DNA of 64,000 nt, taken from the NCBI GenBank assembly GCA_016490735.1, contig JAEMWC010001120.1:83501-147500 (forward strand), in the 5' to 3' direction. The stretch comes from Pachyseris speciosa. Lineage: Eukaryota > Cnidaria > Anthozoa > Scleractinia > Pachyseridae. The notes below the pieces were generated by a model. It did no database searches and was not told where the DNA came from. It was given only the letters and a program-made list of their open reading frames with translations. Below, piece after piece: positions 1 through 10,272 of the stretch (the first letter of the stretch is position 1; each line of letters starts with the position of its first letter). The position numbers and the translations under genes were made by a program.

Positions 1-840
1 TACTGATTTGTATACATTCCATACCTGTTATTTCTCACATGTTGTACAGGTGTTTTTAAATAATAAGGCGGAGAGATACTAAGATAGAAGTCCATTCTTT
101 TCCTTAGAAAATGAAATGACTGAAATCGTGAGCTAGTTTTGTTGCATACAGGTTTGGTTTGTTTCATTTTTTCTTACAAGGGTCTCAGTTAAAGGAGTGA
201 TGAATGCTTTGTGGGCTAATTAAAACTACTTTTTAACGCTTTCGTAGGGTAAACCTCGAAGTGGTGACGCAAACAAGAGGTGCATGGAAAAATCATGGGA
301 TGCTTGGCGCGCTTGCGTGAAGTCACCTCTACAAGTGCCATACTGCCTGCAGATATCACAAGATTGTTCGATGGCCTCAAAAATTATTTGTGTCTTCCCG
401 TTCAATGAGGATAAAAAAAGTCGGTACAAAGTGTAAGAACTGAACTGAGTGGCACGCTGACCATTAGCGGGCGTGTACAAATATTATTCGATGGATGTCC
501 AAGTTCATTTGAATACATATTTTTATTTCAATTCAGGGATTCAAAGACGTTATTTTGTGAAACGCAATCAAACATAATAAAAGCAATATCATGTTGATAT
601 GTTTCCGACCACAACTAATAGCTATGAATGCAACTTTACACTAAACGTTAGTGCCTAAACTTAACAAGGAATCTGAACGTGCTGCAGCCGAACTTTCCAG
701 ATGCCTTAAATATTTTGAAAGCAATCATTATGTAAGGCTGTGCTTGATAATGGGTACTGTTAACAGGCCTGCAGTGTCCAAATCCTAATCGTTTCAAATT
801 ATCTGTTATTTCTATAAAAAAAGCACTAACCTTTCCTCTG
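1..840. other. no supported gene
   Basis: AT-rich sequence. A minus-strand open frame of 84 codons at 226-480 has no recognisable domain and no convincing splice context, so it is not called. Nothing else of note was seen. Confidence 0.5.
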
Positions 841-844
841 TGTT

Positions 845-1493
845 TTGTGGTACTCGGTGGTTGGGGACTATATACCCCACGAGCTCCTCAAACTCCCGCG
901 ACTAATCTCTGGATTGTGCCCCGGAAAGAGTTTTACAGGCTTCCGCATCTTCTTCAGTGGTGAACATCAACGACATAACTGTGGGTCGAATATACTTCAG
1001 GCACAAAGTACATTACGTCTGGCTTTCCTCCAAGAGCATCCGTGCGTTTTTGTCAACGCTTAGTTTCTTGATATTCCACAGTTTTGCAACAGAGTAGAGG
1101 TAGGCATAAAACAAAACTTTAAGCATTCTTTAAGAAACGGATCGACATCTAATAAGACATTAGAATCTCTAAAATCCTTAAACAAGTTCATCCAGAAGCC
1201 GCCTCCACCTTGCCTTAATTTTGACCAGTAGGCTTCTATTCTTTGGTTGGCTCTACTTCCCTGAACAATACTGTTATCGCCTACTAAATCATCACCGTTA
1301 TTTTACCTTAATAGCCTGTGGATGATGGAAATCCGCATGTTTTCCATTCCCTTATCAATGCAAACCACCCTAGGTACTCCACCTATCTGCTGGACAGTGC
1401 TTAGAAAAAATCAAGGACAATATTCGAGTTGTTATTGGTTGAACCTACTTTTAGCCACAGTATATGTCGTGAGAAGCCATCTACAAAGCCATG
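845..1493 (-). pseudogene. decayed integrase-core (rve-like) transposon gene
   Basis: Read on the minus strand from about 1493 downward, pieces in different frames give a recognisable retroviral-integrase-type fold: FVDGFSRHILWLKVGSTNN (first Asp), GVPRVVCIDKGMENMRIS (second Asp), then IVQGSRANQRIEAYWSKLRQ (the Glu position), followed by GGGFWMNLFKDFRDSNVLL and a tail with REFEELVGYIVPNH. This order matches the integrase-core-domain genes that are repeated in many fish and cnidarian genomes. Two in-frame stops follow the first block, the frame shifts between the first and second Asp blocks, and further stops lie downstream, so the copy is dead. No LTRs were found, and the flank at 1545 is a heptamer satellite. 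The family assignment comes from motif memory, but all three acidic positions are visible. Confidence 0.7.
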
Positions 1494-1544
1494 CAAACAA
1501 GCCATCTAAACAGGCTGATATGTTAAGCCATATCCACAGTCGGA

Positions 1545-1815
1545 AATCCAAATCCCAATCCCGAAATCCGAACTCCGAACTCCGAACTCCGAACTCCGAA
1601 CTCCGAACTCCGAACTCCGAACTCCGAACTCCGAAGTCTGAAGTCTGAAGTCACATATCAGCTTACCTCCTCATCCATATTCAGAAGTCTGAATATGGCT
1701 GATATCCGAAATCCGAAATCCGAAATCCGAAATCCGAAATCCGAAGTTCGAAGTTCGAAGTTCGAAGTTCGAAGTCCGAATTCCGAAGGTCAGAAGTCTG
1801 AAGTCTGAAGTCCCT
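1545..1815. repeat. heptanucleotide minisatellite with changing unit
   Basis: Runs of 7-bp units follow one another: CCGAACT (about 1569-1631), TCTGAAG, then CCGAAAT (about 1708-1742), TTCGAAG (about 1745-1772) and TCTGAAG again. The two halves flank a small palindrome near 1680-1697. All units are single-base variants of one heptamer. Confidence 0.9.
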
Positions 1816-2199
1816 CCTCGGCTTTCACAAGCTCCAGATGTCAGTGTTTGTGAATCGGTTTTGATCTCATAATTCGTGACGTAAATTGTGAGCCGCAAAT
1901 ATCGCACGCATATTCGATCTTCGCTGAGTGGGAAAGAGTTTGAATGAGAGCTTGAAACTTGGAACAAATAAAGTTCTTTTCTTCGCCTTTCGAGATCTGA
2001 GTTTCAATTTAGAGAAAATTACATACCAGAACACTCGTAATTGAATAAAAATATGCATTAGTTTCAAGGCCATTTTGAGTAGCGTAAATAAAACTGCAAG
2101 CTTTAGAAAGCAGCCATGGAATTTGGAATTTTTATTGTATTAATTTTCTTGTATGATGGTTGATCTATTTTTGTGTAAAGTTTCAAATTCATTGGATTA

Positions 2200-2323
2200 A
2201 TAGGCCATTTCCGAATTTCCTTTGGCCTCTTTTTCAAAGCGAGGCCTGGTACTCAACCACTCGTATGAAAATGAGTTTAATTTGCATGTGAAACCTTATT
2301 TTCATATGAAAAAATGAGCACCG

Positions 2324-2370
<47 letters not shown>
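2200..2370. mobile_element. 171-bp hairpin MITE
   Basis: The 18-bp ends ATAGGCCATTTCCGAATT and its exact reverse complement bound the segment. The inverted match continues inward through the TTTGGCCTCTTTTTCAAAGCGAG block, so the whole unit can fold. No coding capacity. Confidence 0.8.
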
Positions 2371-2371
<1 letters not shown>

Positions 2372-3728
2372 TACGCCGTGCGCGGGGCCTCGTCCTTGGT
2401 CCTAAATTTCCGCGGCTTTAATCCTCAAGTGCATTAAGGCTTGACCTGCTCTTAAATTGGCATATTTTTGTGTTAAGAGGAAGGATTTGTCCAATCGTTA
2501 TGAAACTTGGCAAGCAATTTAGTATCCGCATGCTTACCCATTTTACTTTCTCTTTCATCTTAAATTTTAAAAACGATGCAAATCTTCAGTCAAAAACGGA
2601 GAATGGAAAGCCATCTGACACAAATCCTTTTAGTTCTCTGTTCCCTTTTTCCTATTGAGGGCTTTATCATGCCTCCTTTTAATCATGTCCACGTGGTAAC
2701 GGAAACGGTCAATTAAGAAAAATAGGTCACGTGACATGATTACCATCCAAATATCTCACAACAAAAATTACCTATACCACATTAAAAGGCGGAATCACAT
2801 TAAAATGATTATTCTAAATATTTTAAAACAAAAATTTTATAGAATTTCTAAGTGCAAACGTTTCCAATTTCCAAAAACACGCATCGTGACGTCGTTAATC
2901 GAGAGATGTCACGTGACATTTAAGACAACTTTCATGTGGTCAAACAAGTGAAATACTTTTCTAATTCAAAAGTTATGATGAGAAATTTTCGCGGCTTTAA
3001 TTGGTCCGCGACCGCACCTTGGCCGCATTTTCAAAATCTTGCAATTTTCTCCAAAAATAAAATACCCTAGACGAAATATTATAGAAATTCGACCAAGCGG
3101 TCGATGAAATGCGGTTCTCGATCCTTGCAGGCAGCCACTCTTAAAAGATCAAATTAAGGTGGCTTCCCATGGTTATCACGAATAACATAACGCGCACTAA
3201 TGTTGCACACTTAAAGTGTTTTCTCTCTACCAGTTTAATCGAGCACACCAAAACACAACAATCAAGCACAAAAGTGGCTTCATGTCTTGAGTTAAAACCT
3301 AGTCAAACGTTGACATCATATTACTTTATAAGGCAATGGATTTGTCTGAGTATAGTTAATTCCGATCAGCTTGAATGAAAGCATACAATTTTGTCACCGA
3401 TGATGACTTTAACAGCAGTATTTCGGTTCGAAGACCTAGCATGATAGAATATTTTTTTATCCTTTAACGTTATTGCGGCGGAAAGCTCGCATCATCAGTG
3501 CACCCACGAGTTTGAAACTCTAAGGAGATACTGTAACCCATCCACTAGTCCTCACCTACTTACAATTCTTTGTTTTTATGGTCGTTATCATCGTCATCAT
3601 TATCATCATCGATATTATTATTATTATTACATTTTTATTTCTTAGGTCTTAATCTTGTTTTTTTGTAGATACATTGAAACGTGTTATTATCTTTGCATAA
3701 AATCCTTACTAAGTTACGTAATTGAATG
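2371..3728. other. no supported gene
   Basis: Only AT-rich spacer was seen. A (TTATCATCA)/(TTATTA) low-complexity patch lies near 3590-3630. Confidence 0.5.
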
Positions 3729-3858
3729 CATGCTTGCTTACGTACTTACTTGCTTACTTACTTGCTCGCTTGCTTGATTAATTAGTTACTTACTTTCTTT
3801 CTGCTTGCTTGCTTGCCTGCTTACTTACTTACTTGCATGCTTGCACGCTTACGTACTA
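3729..3858. repeat. degenerate tetranucleotide tract (CTTG/CTTA)
   Basis: About 130 bp of alternating CTTG, CTTA and CGTA units, imperfect throughout. Confidence 0.8.
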
Positions 3859-3904
3859 AGGCAAATTGTCTGTTATCGACCTTTTAGCCGCCAGTCCCTT
3901 TATC

Positions 3905-4711
3905 TCAGCATCGTTCTCCAAACCACCACTGTGTGGTAGAACCGCTGTTTGACGAGCATCTGTGAAGAGGGTTCACAGTCACGTAACCTCCAAAGTTATC
4001 CTCACCGTCTGGGTCACGCAGAGCATGTGGGAATTCTCTCTCACACACTTTTATGTTAGAATCAACGTGCGGATGCCATTTGTTTCCTTGATAAAGGTCG
4101 GCGGTGCAGTTATAACAGTCGTATCCTCTGATGTTTATATATTCATATTTGAAGCATTTTCTGCCCCAATGAGACATAATGTCAACAACGGCAAATGTAC
4201 TTCTTAAGTAATCCGTGTAGTTGAGGCCATCAACGTTAAAGTTGCATGTGGCTCGAAAATGCGTGGAGTTGGCTGCAATCGCGCTCATCCGGGGCATGGA
4301 CAAGCGAAACTTATTCCAGTCAAAGTTGTCTTGGTTGACAGGGTAATTTTTATAAAATGCCTTCTCTTTAAACTCTGAGCTGTTAGCCAAGCTGAACGAC
4401 TCAACAAGAGACCAAACAAATCCGTTCTCGGACGAAAAGTCGCAGAACTCTTCGTACAAGGTACTGCTTGCTGCATCATACATTTGATACACACCAGACG
4501 ACGACCTTGGATAATTTTGTGTTTGTTCCTTGCACGATCTTGCTCTTCGCTTCTGACACATTTTACCGAAGTATTCCGCTGTGCACGTGCAGCTGAATTT
4601 GTTTTTGGCGTGGTCGCATAGCTCAGTACATGTTCCACCATTAACACACGGCTTCTGGGCACAGCACTGGTTACTGCAGGGTAAATTAGAGCAGGGTCTT
4701 TCTCCAGGAAA
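3905..4711 (-). CDS. 3' exon of a secreted PAN/EGF/fibrinogen-like protein
   Basis: The acceptor TCTGTTTCAG ends at 4712, and the exon reads in phase 0 for 268 codons to a TAA/TAG-type stop at 3905. The first ~50 residues form an EGF-like module with six to eight cysteines, ending in GGTCTELCDHAKNKFSCTCT and EYFGKMC. The rest starts at SGVYQMYDAASSTLYEEFCD, a fibrinogen-C-terminal-like opening, and carries further cysteines, NxT/NxS glycosylation sites and a terminal QWWFGERC. The layout matches coral skeletal organic matrix proteins of the USOMP5 type, so the product is probably extracellular. The 5' exon at 9001-9348 ends in the same phase. Whether it acts in the skeleton is inference from the family; an unseen exon in the intron is possible. 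Confidence 0.75.
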   Translation of the reverse strand, partial: FPGERPCSNLPCSNQCCAQKPCVNGGTCTELCDHAKNKFSCTCTAEYFGKMCQKRRARSCKEQTQNYPRSSSGVYQMYDAASSTLYEEFCDFSSENGFVWSLVESFSLANSSEFKEKAFYKNYPVNQDNFDWNKFRLSMPRMSAIAANSTHFRATCNFNVDGLNYTDYLRSTFAVVDIMSHWGRKCFKYEYINIRGYDCYNCTADLYQGNKWHPHVDSNIKVCEREFPHALRDPDGEDNFGGYVTVNPLHRCSSNSGSTTQWWFGERC

Positions 4712-5212
4712 CTGAAACAGAGAAACAAAGACTTGTGATTAAGACGTATGACTGCAAAATACGAGCTTACGGGTGCCTTGTAAGTTTGACGTTTACAATT
4801 TGGAATAAAGCATAAAAGAAGTCAGCCTTACAATGGGTCTTTGGCCAATTAGAGCCGACGCCTTGGCCAACACCCAGCCTCGATGCCATCATCCTTTCAA
4901 GTGTCCCCCTTGTTCTTTGATTTCTGCTTTTATTCTGATTATTTTATAATAGCTTTCTACCTACCCCTTGTCTTTTTTTTCTTTTTCCAGTTTTTTTTTT
5001 CTCAAGATGATTTGGTTAAATCGGGTTTTGGCATGTTTACGTTTTGTCCATTCAATTTTATAATAAATAGCAGAAAATACCATTTACTAGACACTTTTAG
5101 GGAAAAAAAAACGGACGGCCGTTCGGAACCCCGTACGCCTACATCATAACCAAAACCAAAATGTTTCTTATCCATAGGTTACCATATTTTCTTAACACAT
5201 ATTTTCTTATTG

Positions 5213-5269
5213 TTTAACACTGGACAAACACTGATGAAGGGGTTATCCCTGAAATGTCCGATTGTTAAA
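5213..5269 (+). ncRNA. hammerhead-ribozyme-like motif (Penelope type)
   Basis: The core CTGATGA (5231-5237) is followed by a short hairpin (AGGG/CCCT) and then GAAA (5251-5254), the two invariant blocks of a hammerhead. The flanks TTTAACACTGGACA and TGTCCGATTGTTAAA pair with one bulge, giving a long closing helix. Between the closing helix and CTGATGA lies AACA, where an active ribozyme would have a U before the cut. That U is an A here, so the copy is probably inactive. Such motifs are known from Penelope-like retroelements; no Penelope ORF is present. Confidence 0.4.
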
Positions 5270-5475
5270 AATACAGTTTTTAAGCACTCAAAACAACAAC
5301 AAAACTTTCATTTAGCATTGAGATAACATTAATTCATTGTACAGACACTAGTATTTTACTGAAAAATCCACTACTCGAAAAATTCAAACGACGGCACTAC
5401 ATCCGGGAACCGAGTGGCGTATTGGCCATTATTTGCAGTTGTTAACGCAAGGAGTCAATGAAAAATGGCGAGCGA

Positions 5476-6010
5476 TAGGTCCGTGGGTCATTCGTCCATT
5501 CAATTTTCAATTCAAATTAAAAATTGAAAATCGATTTCAATTTTTGATTTTCCTTTTTCTTTTTCACGCGAAATCAATAAACGCTTATTTGTAAACATTT
5601 CACCGTTTTCACGTTTATAAGGAACAAAAATAACACTTAGATTTTTTTTTGTGCAGTTACCATTGAATAGAAAATCAAACAGGTTATGGCATTTATTTAT
5701 TAGCAGGAAAACCATTGTCGAAGTCTTTTTTCATCTAAGATTACATGAATTTAGAAGAAAGTCTAAAATTGAAAATTGCAATCAATTTTCAATTTTTGTT
5801 TTTGTGCAAAGAATTGATCAATCGTATGCAGTCAGAGTGACAAAAGTACCCAAGAGCGGGTGGGGGGAGGGAATGCTTTGCCGCCATCTTGAATGCTGGA
5901 AAGACCCTAAGAGAACTGGCTTTAGGAAGGGAAGTAGGAAATTTAAACAGCTTGAGCAGTCTCCATCACTATCCCCAGCTAAATATGGACGACGTAAGCG
6001 TCGAGTACTA
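5476..6010 (+). repeat. left arm of a 0.5-kb inverted repeat pair
   Basis: It matches 8033-8553 in opposite orientation over nearly its full length with scattered differences. It begins at the TAGGTCCGTGGGTCATTCG block and ends at GACGACGTAAGCGTCGAGT. Both arms contain several (A)TTGAAAAT / ATTTTCAA self-complementary stretches and a frame reading WKDPKRTGFRKGSRKF near the inner end. That frame is conserved in both arms but has no family I recognise. Confidence 0.8.
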
Positions 6011-6033
6011 TGTACTTATTGACTGAGTCAGGT

Positions 6034-6761
6034 TTATATGGTCTCGGGTACCCGAGACAACCCTCCCCCCCCCCCCCCCCCCCGAGACAACTTTACCGAG
6101 CGTTTATATGAGAATTGCGTGACCGAGACAAAGTTGACCCTACTTAGTTATTCAAAGCACGTCTCAAATTTACAAATCCTCATTTGCCCTTCTTTCTTTG
6201 TATTTGATCGCTCTTTGATTGAATATCGTCAATATTGATTGAAAGTTTCCTTCCTAGGTTCATTTTTGCTTCGATACTTCTTTTTATAAAAGGACCAGTG
6301 GGCAATCAGCCAATTCGAAGTTTGTAACGTGTCACATAACTTAGCTTCGTACTTAGCTCCGAATCAGTTTCTTCCCCGCTCTCTACTCGTGTCTGATCAC
6401 TGTGGGTAATGCTGGCTTTCAAAATGTAATTCCTTGAAATAAATTTGCGTTTTTTAACTCAAAAATTGGACCGAAATAACTTTTTTTCGCATACGCGCAT
6501 ATTTAATTTTCGGCCGTCTCGTCCCGGGTAGGCGAGACAAAGTGTTTACATGAGAAAAAGTTGTCCCGGTTGCCAGGGTTACCCTATCTGCCGAGGCGAG
6601 ACAACTCGCCTACCCGAGTTATCTCGCCCACCCGAGTTGTCTCTCCCATCTCATGTTAACGGTTGGTAGAACTTTTCAAAGAAATAAGTGGAAAAATAGC
6701 TCACCCAGGGTAACTCGGGGGAGGGTTGTCTCGGGTACCCGAGACCATATAAACAGGCCAT
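6034..6761. mobile_element. 728-bp MITE with GAGACAA subterminal repeats
   Basis: The ends TTTATATGGTCTCGGGTACC and its reverse complement (6733-6752) are followed inward by the ACAACCCTCCCCC block and its inverse. CTGAGTCAGGT occurs on both sides (6023-6033 and 6762-6772) and looks like a long target-site duplication. Inside, GAGACAA and TTGTCTC recur many times (6085-6125, 6525-6640). No ORF is present. The right end carries about nine extra bases (ACAGGCCAT) absent at the left. Confidence 0.7.
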
Positions 6762-7772
6762 CTGAGTCAGGTCGGTACGGAAAGAAAAATATTTGGCTCG
6801 AGGTCATGGCTTACGGACCATACCCTGGCTCCACAGGCCCGTTGAAAAAAATAAATACCGTTTCCCTGAAAAGCCAAAATAGATCGCCGCGTAAATTCCC
6901 TCCTTCAAACGAAAAAAATAACCTCTGGCACCCAGGGTATACGGACCAAGGCGGCGCAGTAAATGTTTTATCATATGGCTTCCTTAGACTGTTTGTGAAG
7001 GGCGTAGAAGACGAAACAACAAAGTTGCAAAGAAAATTGATGTAATGTGTTTTTTGTATTTGCTTTCTGGTTGTTAAATGGTTAAACGCGACGAAATGCT
7101 CCAAAATCGTATCCCTCGGGACCGTACGTGTTCCTAACAGGGCCGTACTGCATTTTTCGGCCCTGGCGTGCGTTTATCAATACCCCAGAAAACATTTTTG
7201 GCCCGGGAAGTATTTTTCAAGTTCGTTTTCAGTCGATTGGTACTAGCGACTTGGGCCGACTATAAATAGGGTGCTTTCTTAAAAGATTATTAAAAATATT
7301 AGAAATTGAATTTTTGTCAACGACCCTAATGGAGTTTTCGGGAGTTTTGAGAAACGCGCGCCTACTTGGGATAAAATGCACGGCTCTCAGACGGGAATTT
7401 TCTCAATAGTTTGGGATGAAAAGCGCGTGGGGCCTTACTGGTCTCATGATAAGTAAAGATCCTGCTGTAAGTCAGCGGAAAACACATTCTAAAGTATGTG
7501 TGTTGCTAAGAGAAGCAAGGTATTTTATGGACATGTAAATACAAATCTGACAAACTGATGCAATAGCCATAGGATACATCATAAATTATTAAATAAATTT
7601 TCACGTATTATTACCTGATGAAAACCGACGGAATGTGAATGTGTTTTACTTATCGGTTTCAAGACTTTCTCGAGTGTTTCCTTCTCCCTCACCAAAAAAG
7701 GAGCAAATTGAGAAGTTGGATGCATGTAAGATATGCACAAATGATGAAGACTTACGAGCAAATATATCAGAA

Positions 7773-7774
7773 TT

Positions 7775-7817
<43 letters not shown>
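7773..7817. repeat. (TTTA)n microsatellite
   Basis: About eleven uninterrupted TTTA units. Confidence 0.95.
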
Positions 7818-8032
7818 CAACCAACACTAACAGTTCAAGCGCACCAACCCAAGCAACAACTTCCTTGCGTTCTTCATTTGACAGGCAATTTTGCACGTGT
7901 ATCCCGGCATACTTAAAACTAAACCCTTTTAACTGGCCTCAAACTAACGCCTCTCCTATCAGGATACGCTTCGTTTAGCAATAAACTGACTTCAGAGTGT
8001 GTTTTCGGCTGAGTCACAACAATGATCTTTAA

Positions 8033-8553
8033 GCACTCGACGCTTACGTCGTCCATATTTAGTCGGAGATAGTGGTGAAGACTGCTCAAGCTGTTTAAAT
8101 TTCCTACTTCCCTTCCTAAAGCCAGTTCTCTTAGGGTCTTTCCAGCATTCAAGGTGGCGGCAAAGCATTCCCTCCCCCGCCCCCGCTTGGGTACTTTTGT
8201 CACTCTGACTACACACGATTGATCAATTCTTCGCACAAAAACAAAAATTGAAAATTGATTGCAATTTTCAATTTTGGACTTTCCCCTAAATTCATGTAAT
8301 CGTAGACGAAACGAGATTACGACAATGGTTTTCCTGCTGATAATTAAATGCCATAGCTTGTTTGATTTTCTATTCAATGGTAATTGCACAAAAATAAAAG
8401 TCTGAGTGTTATTTTGGTTCCTTATAAACGTGAAAACGGTTAAATGTTTAAAAATACGCGAGAAAAAAAAAATGAAAATCAAAAATTGACATCGATTTTC
8501 AATTTTTAATTTGAATTGAAAATTGAATGGACGAATGACCCACGGACCGGTAT
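8033..8553 (-). repeat. right arm of the 0.5-kb inverted repeat pair
   Basis: Reverse-complement partner of 5476-6010. It differs by small indels and substitutions, so the two arms are not a recent gene-conversion product. About 2.0 kb separates the arms. It could be two independent insertions of one repeat family or the ends of a fold-back element. Confidence 0.8.
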
Positions 8554-9000
8554 AGCTGCGTAATTGCAATACTAGCCGTAAGACTTATTTTCTGGAGAAT
8601 AAGAAGTGTTGTGTTTTTTGTCTATATATTAAAAAGAAAATCACACGGTGGCTTGAAGGTATGAATTTTATTTTCTAGTGTTTAAAAACAATTTTTACAC
8701 AGGTGCTGGGCGCTTTCGTAAAATATTGTTTCCACTGCTGCACTCGAAAATAAAATTATCTTCTCAATTCGTTCCGCCGTGTACTGATTATCAGGTACAT
8801 GCTGTAGTCATACAGAAGTTTCAAGAATATAGGAAAATTGCCCCAATTGCTATATGCTAATTTCATTTAATTCAGTCGGCACAATCCTTATTTTATTTTC
8901 TCTGGGTTTTGCAACACCATAAATTCACCGTGTAAGGAAGAACTTTATTTGAAAGAAAAACAGAGAAACATATAAATATAAGACATAAAGCTAAACTAAC

Positions 9001-9348
9001 CTTTACTGCAAATTCTCTTTTCATGTCGAAATACGTGTAACCAACTTCTTCGACAAAATCATCGGGTGACGAAAATCTGTCTTCTTCCAGCAGCTCACAG
9101 CGACTGTCCTTCATCTGGTAAGCTTGGCACCTGCATTTATCTTCAAAGCATTTCACGTGACAGTCAAACGGTTTCTTGACAGTAAAGTTCTTAAAGCTCT
9201 GGCCCAACATAGCATGATGGCTTATTCCTGTTTGAGCAAAATTACCTCGACTCTGCTCACATTCGTCTCCGCACTTTGCGGGGGCAAAATTCAGGTTGCA
9301 CCCCAGAAGGAGAGTGGAGATGGCGAATACATACAGTATAACTTCCAT
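9001..9348 (-). CDS. 5' exon of the secreted PAN/EGF/fibrinogen-like protein
   Basis: The frame opens at 9375, but the Met at 9348 (MEVILYVFAISTLLLGCNLN) sits directly before a good hydrophobic signal peptide, so it is preferred. After the signal the 116 codons give one PAN/apple-like module: KCGDECEQ, FDCHVKCFEDKCRCQAYQM, CELLEEDRF and VGYTYFDMKREF. The exon ends at AAAG|GTTAGT in phase 0, matching the exon starting at 4711; together they encode about 384 residues. PAN domains bind protein or sugar, which fits an extracellular adhesive or matrix role. The gene has no visible promoter motif. Assignment to the coral matrix protein group is inference. Confidence 0.75.
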
Positions 9349-9375
9349 TTCTGTTTTGCCTCCCCGTTTGAACAA

Positions 9376-10111
9376 AATTTAACTTCGTCAAACCACAGAA
9401 AGCTTCGTTTGCAAAAATAACAAGTTACCTCACGTCACACGTTCGATCAATAAAATTATCTCATTTGGTGGCTGAAGTTATAAGTGTGCACCTGCTTTTG
9501 AGAAAATGACCTGCCAGTTACAGAAGACGTCTGAAATGTTTCTGATTCAATATAAGGATGATGATCGATCAATATATACCAATGTTACGAATCACGTCAC
9601 CTAGGTATGAAAATGTAAGGATAGTGCACTATGAAGCAGTGAATGCTGCATATTAATGCACTATTATAAGCGTTCCACGAACCTGTTCCACGTCTGAGAC
9701 ATTTATAAGTGAACTTCTAACAAGTTCTTTTTTAGTGGCTAGGGGGCTTTTCCACACATCTAACAGAGATTCACAAAGCAAAGGAGCAGGCATTAACATT
9801 AAACGGCCGTATTAACGTCGGTAGAATACTGTTGGTAGTGACCTACCACCCAGGTTTTCCTAACATTAAGTGGGGGACGGGTACTCAGAGAGTGATTGAA
9901 ATCCTCTATACATTGCTCAGAAAGATGCAAAAATGGGGAAATCCATGTTTTTGGCCGTTAGAATAACCAAAACGTAAGAGAACGTCCCTTTTCATGCCAG
10001 GCGAAAAGGAAGGATTTTAGCGTACTTCAGCTGAGTCCTCCCCCTCTCATTTTCTGTCTTCCAGATATTTATAATAAGAAAGGTGACTAGGTAGCGTGTC
10101 TAGACTGTCAA
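9376..10111. other. upstream region of the PAN/EGF gene, no gene seen
   Basis: Should hold the promoter and any 5' UTR exon, but no TATA box or other signal could be supported. Confidence 0.4.
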
Positions 10112-10272
10112 CAGGGACCGCGGAGGGGGAGGGGGTGGTAGGGCTATTTTCACTTAATTGTTGGGTTGATTTTTTAGGGCTCCAGATGACATGTATAATG
10201 TATGAATTTTACCACTTGAACTTCCCCAGATGTTTTAGCCCTACTACTTTAAAATGGCCTCCGCGGTCCCTG
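10112..10272. mobile_element. 161-bp MITE
   Basis: A perfect 15-bp terminal inverted repeat CAGGGACCGCGGAGG is found at 10112-10126 and, reversed, at 10258-10272. GTCTAG occurs just right of the right end and again 9 to 14 bp left of the left end. The CAGGG start is hAT-like, but a clean 8-bp duplication is not seen. Confidence 0.75.

Larger units (their letters stand above)
4712..9000 (-). other. 4.3-kb intron packed with repeats
   Basis: This lies between the two exons of the PAN/EGF gene. The donor on the minus strand is AAAG|GTTAGT at 9000 and the acceptor is at 4712. It holds a hammerhead-like motif, a pair of 0.5-kb inverted repeats, a 728-bp MITE and a TTTA microsatellite, listed separately. 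The 7100-7750 part shows nothing I can name. Confidence 0.65.

Noticed and set aside
226..480. 84-codon minus-strand frame with several cysteines as a secreted peptide
   Set aside because: No signal peptide, no splice context and no family resemblance.
1545..1815. CRISPR-like array
   Set aside because: Units are contiguous 7-mers without spacers, in a eukaryotic genome.
4285..4728. 147-codon minus-strand frame over the fibrinogen-like exon
   Set aside because: It is the wrong frame of the real EGF/fibrinogen exon, which has the cysteine pattern and splice site.
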